This document shows, in pieces, positions 1-7,746 of a stretch of 58,813 bases of DNA. The DNA comes from an uncultured Burkholderiales bacterium. GTDB taxonomy: Bacteria; Pseudomonadota; Gammaproteobacteria; Burkholderiales; Burkholderiaceae_E. Under the pieces are notes generated by a model. The model ran no database searches and was not told where the DNA came from. It was given only the letters and a program-made list of their open reading frames with translations. The stretch spans positions 1 through 58,813 of the forward strand of contig CADEEH010000009.1 in assembly GCA_902826305.1 (NCBI GenBank). The letters are read 5' to 3'. Position 1 is the first letter of the stretch; each line of letters begins with the position of its first letter. The position numbers and the translations under genes were made by a program.

Positions 1-248
1 CCCACATCCCGGAAGCGCCGTGGTGGGTCGTGCAAGCGGTCGACAAGAAGAAGGCGCGGCTGAACTGCATCCGGCACCTGCTCTCGCAGTTCGCCTATTG
101 CGAGGTCGAGCATCCGGAGATCGTCCTGCCGGCCCGGGTCCGCAATCCGGACTATCTGCGCCATCCGGTGCCCGACGCGATGATGGTGCCGGATGCCTAT
201 CCGGAGCTGACCGACCGTGCCGCGAGCGGGTCGACGACCGGTGCCTGA
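1..248 (+). CDS. ppk2: Polyphosphate kinase 2 family protein, C-terminal fragment
   Basis: Only the last ~81 codons are present; the 5' part lies outside the window, and the reading frame starts at base 3. The visible protein contains PWWVVQAVDKKKARLN, followed by ISHLL-like IRHLLSQF and HPEIVLPARV. These match the conserved C-terminal part of PPK2 enzymes, where a lid-proximal Trp and a run of Lys/Arg lie near the active site. PPK2 proteins transfer phosphate between polyphosphate and nucleoside mono- or diphosphates in the cytoplasm. The nucleotide preference cannot be judged because the Walker motifs are missing. The gene ends 18 bases before the convergent TRAP permease gene. Family assignment is strong, subclass unknown. 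Confidence 0.85.
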   Translation, partial: HIPEAPWWVVQAVDKKKARLNCIRHLLSQFAYCEVEHPEIVLPARVRNPDYLRHPVPDAMMVPDAYPELTDRAASGSTTGA

Positions 249-266
249 ACCGGCCGGCGACGCGAT

Positions 267-1571
267 TCACTTCGCGATCAGTCCCGGCAGCCACAACGAC
301 AGCGACGGGAACGCACACAACACGACCAGCCGGACCACGTCGACCGCGATGAACGGCGCGGTGCCGCGGTAGATCCGGCCCAGGCTGATGTCGCGGGCGA
401 TCGAATTGATCACGAACACGTTCATGCCGACCGGTGGCAGGATCAGGCCGAAGGTGACCGCCATCACGATGATCACGCCGAACCAGATCGGATCGAAGCC
501 GAGCTGGACCATCGTCGGGAACACGATCGGCACCGTCAGCAGGATCATCGCCAGTTCGTCCATCACCGCGCCCAGGATGAAGTAGCCGACCATCACCAGG
601 GCGAGCACCCCGTAGGGGCCGATCGGGAGATGGGTGAGAACGTCGACCGCCTTCTGCGTGAACTGCGTGACGGTCAGGAAATAGCCGAACAGGAACGCCC
701 CGAGCACGATCATCATGATCGCCGAGGACACACGCAGCGCGTCGATCAGCGCGGCGCGGATCTGAGGCCAGTGCAGCCGGCCGCGGGCGATGCCGATCAC
801 CAGCGCACCGGCGGCGCCGATGCCGGCGGCCTCCTGGACCGTGAACCAGCCGCCGTAGATGCCGCCGAGCACGAACAGGAACAACGCGAGCACCGCCCAC
901 AACGCACGCAGCCGCTGCCAGCGCTGGGCCCGCACGGCCGGATCACCGAGCGGCATGTGCGCCGGATCGCGCCAGCCGATCCACTGGATCACCAGCACGT
1001 AGAACGTGATCGCGAGCAGTCCCGGCACGACGCCGGCGGCGAACAGCGCGCTGATGTCGGTGTCGGTCATGATCCCGTAGAGCACGAAGATCGTCGACGG
1101 CGGGATCATGATCCCGAGGGTTCCCCCGGCGGCGATCAGCCCGGCGGAAAAGCCCGCGTCGTAGCCTGCGCGCCGCATCTCCGGCAGCGCGACCTGCGAC
1201 ATCGTCGCGGCGGTCGCCACCGACGAGCCATTGATCGCTGCGAAGCCGCCGCAGGCGGCGATCGACGCCAGCGCCAGCCCGCCGCGCTTGTGCCCGAGCC
1301 AGGCGCGGCCGGCGTCGAACAGTTCCTGGCTCATCCCGGAGTGGGTCGCGAACGCACCCATCAGCACGAACATCGGGATCACGCTCAGGTTGTAGTCGGT
1401 GAGCACCGACAGCGGCACGCTGCCGAGCAGGTTCAGTGCCGGCTTGAGGCCCGACAACAGGCCGAATCCGATCACCCCGACCGCACCCATCGCGATGCCG
1501 ATCGGCACCCGGAGCAGCATCAGCACGAACATCAGCACGAAGCCGCCCAGGGCGACCAGGTCACGGTCCAT
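267..1571 (-). CDS. dctM: TRAP transporter large permease (DctM type)
   Basis: A 434-residue, very hydrophobic protein of the normal length for DctM/SiaM large permeases, which form the transport channel of tripartite ATP-independent periplasmic transporters in the inner membrane. It begins MDRDLVALGGFVLMFVLMLL and has about twelve membrane segments. The GSSVATAATMSQVALPEM stretch and the following GTLGIMIPPSTIFVLYG are typical of the family's transport core. It overlaps the end of dctQ by 11 bases and is the last gene of the iorA-iorB-dctP-dctQ-dctM series. Transport would be driven by a sodium or proton gradient. The substrate is not evident; the iorAB link suggests an organic or aromatic acid (inference). 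Confidence 0.93.
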   Translation of the reverse strand: MDRDLVALGGFVLMFVLMLLRVPIGIAMGAVGVIGFGLLSGLKPALNLLGSVPLSVLTDYNLSVIPMFVLMGAFATHSGMSQELFDAGRAWLGHKRGGLALASIAACGGFAAINGSSVATAATMSQVALPEMRRAGYDAGFSAGLIAAGGTLGIMIPPSTIFVLYGIMTDTDISALFAAGVVPGLLAITFYVLVIQWIGWRDPAHMPLGDPAVRAQRWQRLRALWAVLALFLFVLGGIYGGWFTVQEAAGIGAAGALVIGIARGRLHWPQIRAALIDALRVSSAIMMIVLGAFLFGYFLTVTQFTQKAVDVLTHLPIGPYGVLALVMVGYFILGAVMDELAMILLTVPIVFPTMVQLGFDPIWFGVIIVMAVTFGLILPPVGMNVFVINSIARDISLGRIYRGTAPFIAVDVVRLVVLCAFPSLSLWLPGLIAK

Positions 1572-2055
1572 GCGGGGACTCCGCCGGCGGCGCAGCGCCC
1601 GCGTCGCGACCGCGCAGCAGCTCCCACAGCCGCATCGCGCCCAGGATCACCGCCGCCACCGCGCCGGTGGCACCGACCGCATAGAACCAGGCGACCGGCA
1701 GGCGCAGGTCGCTGGTCGCCTGCGTGCCGGCGGTCAACGTCTTCGCCCACACCATCCAGGCCAGCGGCAGCAGGAAGGCAAGGGTCAGCACCGCGGCGAT
1801 GACGTCGATCCGGCGCCGCGCGCGCGCACCGACGTGTTCCCACACGATGTCGACGCAGATGTGCCCGGCGTGGTAGGTCGTGACCGCGATGCCCCAGAAC
1901 AGCGCGATCCCGAGCAGCAGCTTGGAACCGTCGAACCAGTCCGGGATCTGGACGGCGAACAGGTCGCGCAGCAGGACGTTGCCGGCGGTGACCAGCGCGA
2001 TCAGCAGCAGGAACAGCGCAGCGATCGTCTCGATGCCGGCCAGCAGCCGGCGCAT
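1561..2055 (-). CDS. dctQ: TRAP transporter small permease (DctQ type)
   Basis: A 164-residue protein with four predicted membrane helices (near residues 9-27, 45-62, 86-106 and 125-145), the usual size and topology of DctQ/SiaQ. The small subunit pairs with DctM in the inner membrane. The ATG overlaps the stop of the preceding dctP by one base (TGATG), which fixes the start and implies translational coupling. Much longer open frames exist upstream but are antisense-like and lack family similarity. Sequence conservation in this family is low, so the call rests on topology, length and the position between dctP and dctM. Confidence 0.9.
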   Translation of the reverse strand: MRRLLAGIETIAALFLLLIALVTAGNVLLRDLFAVQIPDWFDGSKLLLGIALFWGIAVTTYHAGHICVDIVWEHVGARARRRIDVIAAVLTLAFLLPLAWMVWAKTLTAGTQATSDLRLPVAWFYAVGATGAVAAVILGAMRLWELLRGRDAGAAPPAESPHGP

Positions 2056-3083
2056 CAGTTGCTGCCGCCTCGTGCCGCGAGTTCCTTGCGCAGGTCCTCC
2101 AGCGCCTGGCGGCCGTTCTGACCGGCCTTGTCCGCGCCGGTGACCCACTGCGCGTAGACCGGTTCGGCCGCCTTCTTCCAGGCGACGAGCTGCTGCGATC
2201 CGAGTGGCACGATGGTGTGGCCGCCGGCTTTCTCCATCTTGCCCTGGCCGGCATCCTCCTCGTCGCCCCAGTCCGCGCCGACGCGCCCGGCCCACTCGTT
2301 GTTGCAGTGGTCGTCGATCACCTTCTTCTGGTTCGGCGACAGGCCGCCGTACCAGGCCGGGTTCATCACCCAGGCGAAGGTGGCCGCGTACAGGCGCATG
2401 TCCGTGTGGTACTTGACCACCTTGTCGATGCCGAAGGTGATGATCGAGTTCCACGGGAAGGTGATCGCGTCGGCGACACCTTTCTCGATCGCATCACGTG
2501 CCTCCGGCGCCGAGACCTGGACGTTGGTCGCCCCGAGCTGCGTCATCATCTGGGCGACGGTGCCGTTGGCCGGACGGATCTTCATGCCCTTGAGCTGCTC
2601 CGGCTCGGTGATCGGCTTCTTGCTGTGCAGCGTGCCGACGTGCAGGTGCGCGAAGCAGAACTTCACGTCCTTCATCTCGGCGGACGAGTACTTGCGATAC
2701 CAGGCGTCCAGCGCAGCCGATGCCGGCCCCGGCTTGCCGGTCAGGAACGGCAGTTCGCCGGCGGCGAACATCGGGAAGCGGCCCGCCTGGTAGCCGGGGT
2801 TGACCCAGGTCATGTCGGCGATGCCGTCGCGCGCCATGTCGTAGTGATCGGGGGCCTTGCCGAGTTGCTGGGCCGGATAGAACACGATCTTGATCGAACC
2901 CTTGGAGGCGGCCTCGACCGATTTCGCCCAGGGCTCGAAGCCGGTCTTGGCCAGCGGATGCGACGGCGGCAGCCAGTGCGCGTAGCGCAGTTCGACCGGC
3001 TTGTCCTGCGCGACGGCCGTGCCGGCGGCGAATGTGATGGCCGCGGCGAACCAGCGGCAGGTGGAATGGGAACGCGCTTGCAT
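2055..3083 (-). CDS. dctP: TRAP transporter periplasmic solute-binding protein (DctP type)
   Basis: A 342-residue secreted binding protein. The N-terminus has a signal peptide ending near AGTAVAQDK (cleavage about residue 25), then ELRYAHWLPPSHPL, typical of the DctP/TAXI-like fold. KGMKIRPANGTVAQMM contains the conserved Arg that usually contacts the substrate carboxylate, and VADAITFPWNSI is a family hallmark. The ATG at 3083 has an AGGAG ribosome-binding site a few bases upstream; longer upstream frames have none. It starts only 31 bases after iorB ends, so it is probably in the same transcript. The ligand is probably a monocarboxylate, perhaps an aryl or branched acid feeding IOR (inference). 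Confidence 0.93.
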   Translation of the reverse strand: MQARSHSTCRWFAAAITFAAGTAVAQDKPVELRYAHWLPPSHPLAKTGFEPWAKSVEAASKGSIKIVFYPAQQLGKAPDHYDMARDGIADMTWVNPGYQAGRFPMFAAGELPFLTGKPGPASAALDAWYRKYSSAEMKDVKFCFAHLHVGTLHSKKPITEPEQLKGMKIRPANGTVAQMMTQLGATNVQVSAPEARDAIEKGVADAITFPWNSIITFGIDKVVKYHTDMRLYAATFAWVMNPAWYGGLSPNQKKVIDDHCNNEWAGRVGADWGDEEDAGQGKMEKAGGHTIVPLGSQQLVAWKKAAEPVYAQWVTGADKAGQNGRQALEDLRKELAARGGSN

Positions 3084-3114
3084 CGGAAAAGTCTCCTGGG
3101 TCGTATCGGTTCGG

Positions 3115-4617
3115 TCAACGCGAGGCACCGCGGGGGCGCTCGATGTCGCGAGCATGCCATCGAATCGGCCGCGCCGTCGCCTCCCGTGCCGCCGGTGCCA
3201 CGATCGGGTCGGCCGCCGACGGTGGCGTGCCGAGCGCTTCGTCGATCGCGGCGCGCAGCCTGCGGGTGTCCTCGTCGGTGGGTGGTTCCAGGCGCGAGAG
3301 CATCGGGTCGACCCACATCGCGAAGATCCGCTCGTAGTGCCCGATGCCGCGGATCGCCGTGTCGCTGTAGCCCTTGCGCAGCCGCGGCAGTTCGGCGAGT
3401 GCCGCGCCGAATCCTCGATCGGCGGGCAACAGCCGGGCCAGCGCCGCGAGCCAGCGTTCGATCGCCTGCTGTTCCTCGGCGAAGCGCAGGCTGGAACGCC
3501 GCCAGCGCCGCATCGAGGCCAGCAGGCGCAGCGCGGCGAAGCCGGTGATCGACGTGGTGGCCAGCGCGAATCCACGGCCGCGGGTGCCGATCGGTCGCTT
3601 CGCCGGCACCCATCGATGCAGCAGACGGCCGATCGGCGCCGGGGCGATCGCGGCGATCTCTTCCAGGCCCGGCCGCAGATGGTCACGGATCACGACGATG
3701 TCGTCGGGCCCGGCCTGCGCCTCGGCACGCACCCTCGCCAGCCGATCGCGTCGTGTCTTCAGGTCGGCGACACGGATCACGTCCTCGTAGCCCATCCACA
3801 ACGCGAGCTGGCGTGCCGCCTCGACATGGCCGGCCGTCGCCGGTCCCGAGCCGACCAGTGCGTCGATCCGGGTCCGGTACAGATCGGCGTAGGCCACGTC
3901 CTGGTAGTCCGCGAGCCGCGCGTGACCGAGCGCGAGGATCGACGCCAGTTCGGGTGGTGGTGCCGCAACCGCGGTGTCGGGTGCGACCGCGAGCGCCGCG
4001 CGTTCGAACGCGTCGGCGAAGCCGGCCAGACTCGCCGGCACGCCGAGCCCGCCGGCACGGATCGCCGCCTCGCAGCGATCACGCGACCAGGGCAGTGCGC
4101 CGCTGCCGGCGAGTGCGCCGAACAATGTGGCGCTGATGACCGTGTGATGGGTTGCCGCGATTGCCTGCAGGTCCAGCGACAGGTAGCGCCGGGACAGCTG
4201 GCGCGCGGTGTCGTGGATGGCTTCGTCGTCGATGCGGCCGTCACCCGGTTCGATCTTCTCCAGCGTCGTGTAGACGCGGTGGCTCGCGGCGATCAGCAGC
4301 GTGCGGTCGGGCGCGACGAAGCCGCGTTCGATCATCCGGCCGGCCTCCAGCAGTTCGCTGGCGACGACCACGTCGACCCGTCCGGGCACCGGCATCAGCG
4401 CGAACACCGGTGAGGCGTCGTCCGCGATCGGCTGCGGCAGGAACTCGAGGTAGTAGCTCGTCGCCCCGGTGCGTTGAGCGACCCCGGGGACCGAGGTGGC
4501 CTGCACCGCCAGCCCGGCGCCGCGCGCCGAATCGACCAGCCAGTCGGCGAGTACGCCGCCGCCTTCGCCGCCGAGTGCGGCGATCAGGATCGACACCGGC
4601 CGCGGCGTGCCGTTCAT
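3115..4617 (-). CDS. iorB: Indolepyruvate:ferredoxin oxidoreductase, beta subunit, long form
   Basis: A 500-residue protein. Residues ~8-190 form the pyruvate-ferredoxin-oxidoreductase gamma-type domain, with LIAALGGEGGGVLADWL and SVPGVAQRTGATSYYLEF. The remaining ~300 residues are an extra domain seen in the long bacterial IorB family; archaeal IorB has only about 200 residues. With IorA it would oxidatively decarboxylate arylpyruvates to aryl-CoA in the cytoplasm, passing electrons to ferredoxin. The ATG overlaps the iorA stop by four bases (ATGA). The extension contains KGYSDTAIRGIGHYERIFAM; its function is unclear to me. Family call is strong, exact oxo-acid range inferred. Confidence 0.9.
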   Translation of the reverse strand: MNGTPRPVSILIAALGGEGGGVLADWLVDSARGAGLAVQATSVPGVAQRTGATSYYLEFLPQPIADDASPVFALMPVPGRVDVVVASELLEAGRMIERGFVAPDRTLLIAASHRVYTTLEKIEPGDGRIDDEAIHDTARQLSRRYLSLDLQAIAATHHTVISATLFGALAGSGALPWSRDRCEAAIRAGGLGVPASLAGFADAFERAALAVAPDTAVAAPPPELASILALGHARLADYQDVAYADLYRTRIDALVGSGPATAGHVEAARQLALWMGYEDVIRVADLKTRRDRLARVRAEAQAGPDDIVVIRDHLRPGLEEIAAIAPAPIGRLLHRWVPAKRPIGTRGRGFALATTSITGFAALRLLASMRRWRRSSLRFAEEQQAIERWLAALARLLPADRGFGAALAELPRLRKGYSDTAIRGIGHYERIFAMWVDPMLSRLEPPTDEDTRRLRAAIDEALGTPPSAADPIVAPAAREATARPIRWHARDIERPRGASR

Positions 4618-6761
4618 GCGCGCGCGAGCCGGTCGATGACCGCGTTCCGCAGTGCCGCGAGCAGCCGGTCGCGGCGGTTCGGATGGACGATCACGTCGGC
4701 GCGCCAGAACGACGGACACAACGCCGCCGCCTGCGCGACCTCGCCGCACAGTCCGCAGCCGACACAGCCGTCGATCACGGTGGCGACCGGATCGCGCTTG
4801 AGCGGGTCGCGCGAGGGGCCGACCGTCAGCGTCGGGCAGCCGGACAAACGGATGCACGAGTGATCGCCGGTGCAGGTCTCGTCGTCGACGCCGTAGCGGG
4901 TGCGCACGACCCGGCGTCCTTCGCGCAGCGCCTGCGTCCGCAGCGGGCGCAGCCGGCGCTGTCGCTCGAGCTGGCATTCACCCTCGGCGATGATCACCTT
5001 CAGGCCAGCGAACGGCGTCGTGAACGCCTCGCGCAGGACGTCGCGGACACGGCCGACCCGGTAGTTGTGGACGGTCCGCAGCCAGCGCACCCCGAGCCCG
5101 CGCAACGTCTTCTCGATCGTCACCTCGGTGCCGGTCGAGCTGCCGGCCTCGGCCAGCCGCCGCGCGGCCGGGTCCGGTGTCGAGACCACCTCCTGCGTGC
5201 CGGTGGCCGACGTGTAGCCGTTCTTCATGATCAGCAACACACCGTCGCCGCGATTGAGCAACGTCGAGGACACACCCGACAGCAGCCCGTTGTGCCAGAA
5301 ACCGCCATCACCCATGATCGCCAGCGGCCGGCGCTGCTGGAAGCTGCGCACCCCCGCACCGCTGGCGAGGCTCATCCCGTAGCCCAGGATCGAGTGGCCG
5401 AAGGAGAATGGCTCGAAGGTCGCGAACGAGTGGCAGCCGATGTCGGCGGAGACATGCATCGGACCGAGTTCTCGCTGCACCAGCTTCAGTGCCGCGAAGA
5501 CCGGCCGCTCCGGGCAGCCGACACAGAAACCCGGCGGACGTGCCGGCAACGCGCCGCCGAGCAGCGTCTTCGCCCGGGTGCGGAGGTCCTGCATCGAGTG
5601 CAGCAGTGCACGGCCCGCGGACAGGTCGAGCAGCGGCTGGTCGGCCTCGAGCCAGCGCACGAGGCCCTCGAGCAGCACTTCGGCGGTGTATTCACCGGCC
5701 ATCGGCAGCAGGTCCTTGCCGTGCAGCGCCGCGGTCTCGCCGTGCCGCCGCAGTGTCGCCGCGATCTCCTGCTCGATGAAGTCCGGCTGACCTTCCTCGA
5801 CGACCAGCACCGACTGCCGGCCGTGGCAGAAGGCGGCGATCTGGGCGGGTACCAGCGGATAAGTGACGTTGAGCACCAGCATCGGTATCCGCGAGGCGCC
5901 GAAGGTGTCGGCGAGCCCGAAGGCCTGCAGCGCCCGGATCAGCGTGTTGAACAGTCCGCCCTGGACGATGATGCCGAGCGCATCCAGGTCGCCGTCGCGC
6001 AGTTCGTTCAGTCGCCGCTCGACGATGAAGCGGCGCGCGGCGGGAAGGCGCAGCTCGTATTTCCGTTTCTCCTGCGCGTAGGTCGCCGGCGGATGCGCCA
6101 GCCGGCCGTAGTCGAACGGCGCCGGATCCGTCATCCGCTCGCGGGTGCCGAACCGGGGCGCCCGGTTGGCCGAGGCGACGAATGTGCCCTTGACGTGACA
6201 GGCCCGGATGCGCAGTTCGAGGATGACCGGTGTGTTCGACGCCTCCGACAGGTCGAAGGCCTGTTCGACGCTGTGTACGATCGTCGGCAGGTCAGGGCGC
6301 GGATCGAGCAGCCACAGCGCGGATTTCATCGCGAACGCGTGGGTGCGTTCCTGGATCACGCTGGCCCCGTCACCGTAGTCCTCGCCGACCACGATCAGCG
6401 CGCCGCCGGTGACACCGGCCGACGCCAGGTTCGACAGCGCGTCGGAGGCGACATTGGTGCCGACGATCGATTTCCAGGTGACCGCGCCGCGCACCGGATA
6501 CATGATCGACGCACCGAGCATCGCCGCGGCCGAGGCCTCGTTGCTGCAGGCCTCGACGTGCACGCCGAGTTCGTCCATCGTCTCGCGGGCCTGCACCATC
6601 ACGTCGAGCAGGTGTGACACCGGCGCACCCTGGTAGCCGCCGACGTAGGAGACGCCGGCCTGCAGCAGTGCCTTGGTCACCGCGAGGATGCCTTCGCCGT
6701 GGAAGGTCTCGCCGGCACCGAGCCGCAGCAGGCGGATCTCCTCCTGGAACGATCGCTCCAA
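4614..6761 (-). CDS. iorA: Indolepyruvate:ferredoxin oxidoreductase, alpha subunit
   Basis: A 715-residue thiamine-diphosphate enzyme. The N-terminal pyrimidine-binding domain has GVSYVGGYQGAPVSHLLD. The central TPP/Mg domain carries AIMGDGGFWHNGLLSG and LLIMKNGYTSATG (GDG...N motif). The C-terminus has a ferredoxin-like segment with CTGDHSCIRLSGC and CVGCGLCGEVAQ...CP, giving ligands for two 4Fe-4S clusters. It starts with TTG at 6761, seven bases after a clear AGGAG site. It catalyses oxidative decarboxylation of arylpyruvates with IorB. It heads an apparent operon with iorB and a TRAP transporter, an unusual pairing. Enzymes of this family are generally oxygen-sensitive. Confidence 0.93.
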   Translation of the reverse strand: MERSFQEEIRLLRLGAGETFHGEGILAVTKALLQAGVSYVGGYQGAPVSHLLDVMVQARETMDELGVHVEACSNEASAAAMLGASIMYPVRGAVTWKSIVGTNVASDALSNLASAGVTGGALIVVGEDYGDGASVIQERTHAFAMKSALWLLDPRPDLPTIVHSVEQAFDLSEASNTPVILELRIRACHVKGTFVASANRAPRFGTRERMTDPAPFDYGRLAHPPATYAQEKRKYELRLPAARRFIVERRLNELRDGDLDALGIIVQGGLFNTLIRALQAFGLADTFGASRIPMLVLNVTYPLVPAQIAAFCHGRQSVLVVEEGQPDFIEQEIAATLRRHGETAALHGKDLLPMAGEYTAEVLLEGLVRWLEADQPLLDLSAGRALLHSMQDLRTRAKTLLGGALPARPPGFCVGCPERPVFAALKLVQRELGPMHVSADIGCHSFATFEPFSFGHSILGYGMSLASGAGVRSFQQRRPLAIMGDGGFWHNGLLSGVSSTLLNRGDGVLLIMKNGYTSATGTQEVVSTPDPAARRLAEAGSSTGTEVTIEKTLRGLGVRWLRTVHNYRVGRVRDVLREAFTTPFAGLKVIIAEGECQLERQRRLRPLRTQALREGRRVVRTRYGVDDETCTGDHSCIRLSGCPTLTVGPSRDPLKRDPVATVIDGCVGCGLCGEVAQAAALCPSFWRADVIVHPNRRDRLLAALRNAVIDRLARA

Positions 6762-7098
6762 CCCGTGTCTCCTCTTGGCGGTCCGTCTGCCCGTCGCTCG
6801 ATCGTCGCCGGTGCAGCCTGCCAGCGTACGTTGCCGCCGGACATTCGTCCAATCGATTCCCGGGCGGCGCTTGCCCGACTGCGCTCATGGCGCGGCCACG
6901 CGGGAAGTCACCGGCCCGATGGTCGCGGCGCGAGGATCATGATGGGACGACCGCCGCTGGACGGCGCTCGTCGGACGCGGTGCGCCCGTGCGTTTCCGTC
7001 ACCGCGGGTTGCGGTGGTCCCCACGAGCACCGGTCGAACCGGCGCTCGCGGGTATCGCGAGCGGTAAACCCGCGCGTGGCGTCAGTGCGCCGCGCCGG
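6762..7098. other. Intergenic region upstream of iorA; no gene seen
   Basis: This 337-base stretch lies between the iorA start and the end of the glutaredoxin-like gene, both on the minus strand. It should hold the iorA promoter and leader. Only the AGGAG ribosome-binding site next to the TTG start is clear. I found no convincing -35/-10 pair, terminator or conserved small protein; open frames here are short and read as shadows. Confidence 0.4.
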
Positions 7099-7746
7099 TC
7101 AGAACCGGACGTCCGGATTGCGCGAAGGCTCCGGCGGCCGCAGCGGGGGGCGTTTCGGGATCACCAGCACCGGTTCGACGGCCGCGACCTGCTCCTCGGC
7201 CGCCGGCGTGTCCTTGGCGCCCGGGCGGGCGACCGCCTTCGGCGCACCCGCCATCGGTTCGGCCGGCGGCAGGCGATAGGTGCTCGGCAAGGCCGAGGTC
7301 TTCGGGTAACCGGCCGCATCGAGCAGCTTGTCCCAGCCGCCGGGTTCGAAGCCGGCACTGGCCTGCTTGCCGACCGACAGCGACGGGAACTGGTTGTCGA
7401 ACAGGCCCATGCCCTTGAACGCGTCGTAGTCGGCGTCCGAGGAGACGATCCGTTCGGCGAACGGGATCCCGCGTTTGCCGAGGAAGTCGCGTGCCATCCG
7501 GCAGGGCGCGCACTCGTTGGTCGTGTACAGCACCACCGGGTAGCGGATCGTCGCCATGCGCAGCGGATACGGCAGCGAGGGATCGCCGAGGTTGACCGCG
7601 GCCATCCCCGGTCGCTTGACGACCGTGGTATCGCCGGCCGGCGGGCGGTCACTGTAGTTGACCCCGCCGTCCGTGCCGATCCACTTGTATTGCGCCGAAA
7701 CACTGCCCGCCAGGGCAAACAGTGCCAACGCGACGATCCTACGCAT
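7099..7746 (-). CDS. Exported DUF4124/glutaredoxin-like protein
   Basis: A 215-residue protein with a signal peptide (MRRIVALALFALAGSVSA). A short DUF4124-like domain follows (QYKWIGTDGGVNYSDRPP), then a thioredoxin-fold glutaredoxin domain from about residue 65 to 135 with the redox motif CAPC in NECAPCRMARDFL. The cis-Pro region is FPSLSVG. The last ~60 residues are proline- and alanine-rich and look unstructured. Both cysteines of CxxC are present, so thiol-disulfide exchange in the periplasm is plausible; the partner is unknown. The ATG is eight bases inside the end of the upstream M3 oligopeptidase gene, suggesting a common transcript. Confidence 0.85.
   Translation of the reverse strand: MRRIVALALFALAGSVSAQYKWIGTDGGVNYSDRPPAGDTTVVKRPGMAAVNLGDPSLPYPLRMATIRYPVVLYTTNECAPCRMARDFLGKRGIPFAERIVSSDADYDAFKGMGLFDNQFPSLSVGKQASAGFEPGGWDKLLDAAGYPKTSALPSTYRLPPAEPMAGAPKAVARPGAKDTPAAEEQVAAVEPVLVIPKRPPLRPPEPSRNPDVRF

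Noticed and set aside
4152-6617. 821-codon open frame on the plus strand over iorA
   Set aside because: It lies antisense to a clear iorA gene, is Arg/Pro/Ala-rich and shows no family motif; this is a usual GC-rich shadow.
7099-7746. Start of the glutaredoxin-like gene at 7782
   Set aside because: The extra 12 residues disrupt the signal peptide; ATG 7746 gives a standard one.
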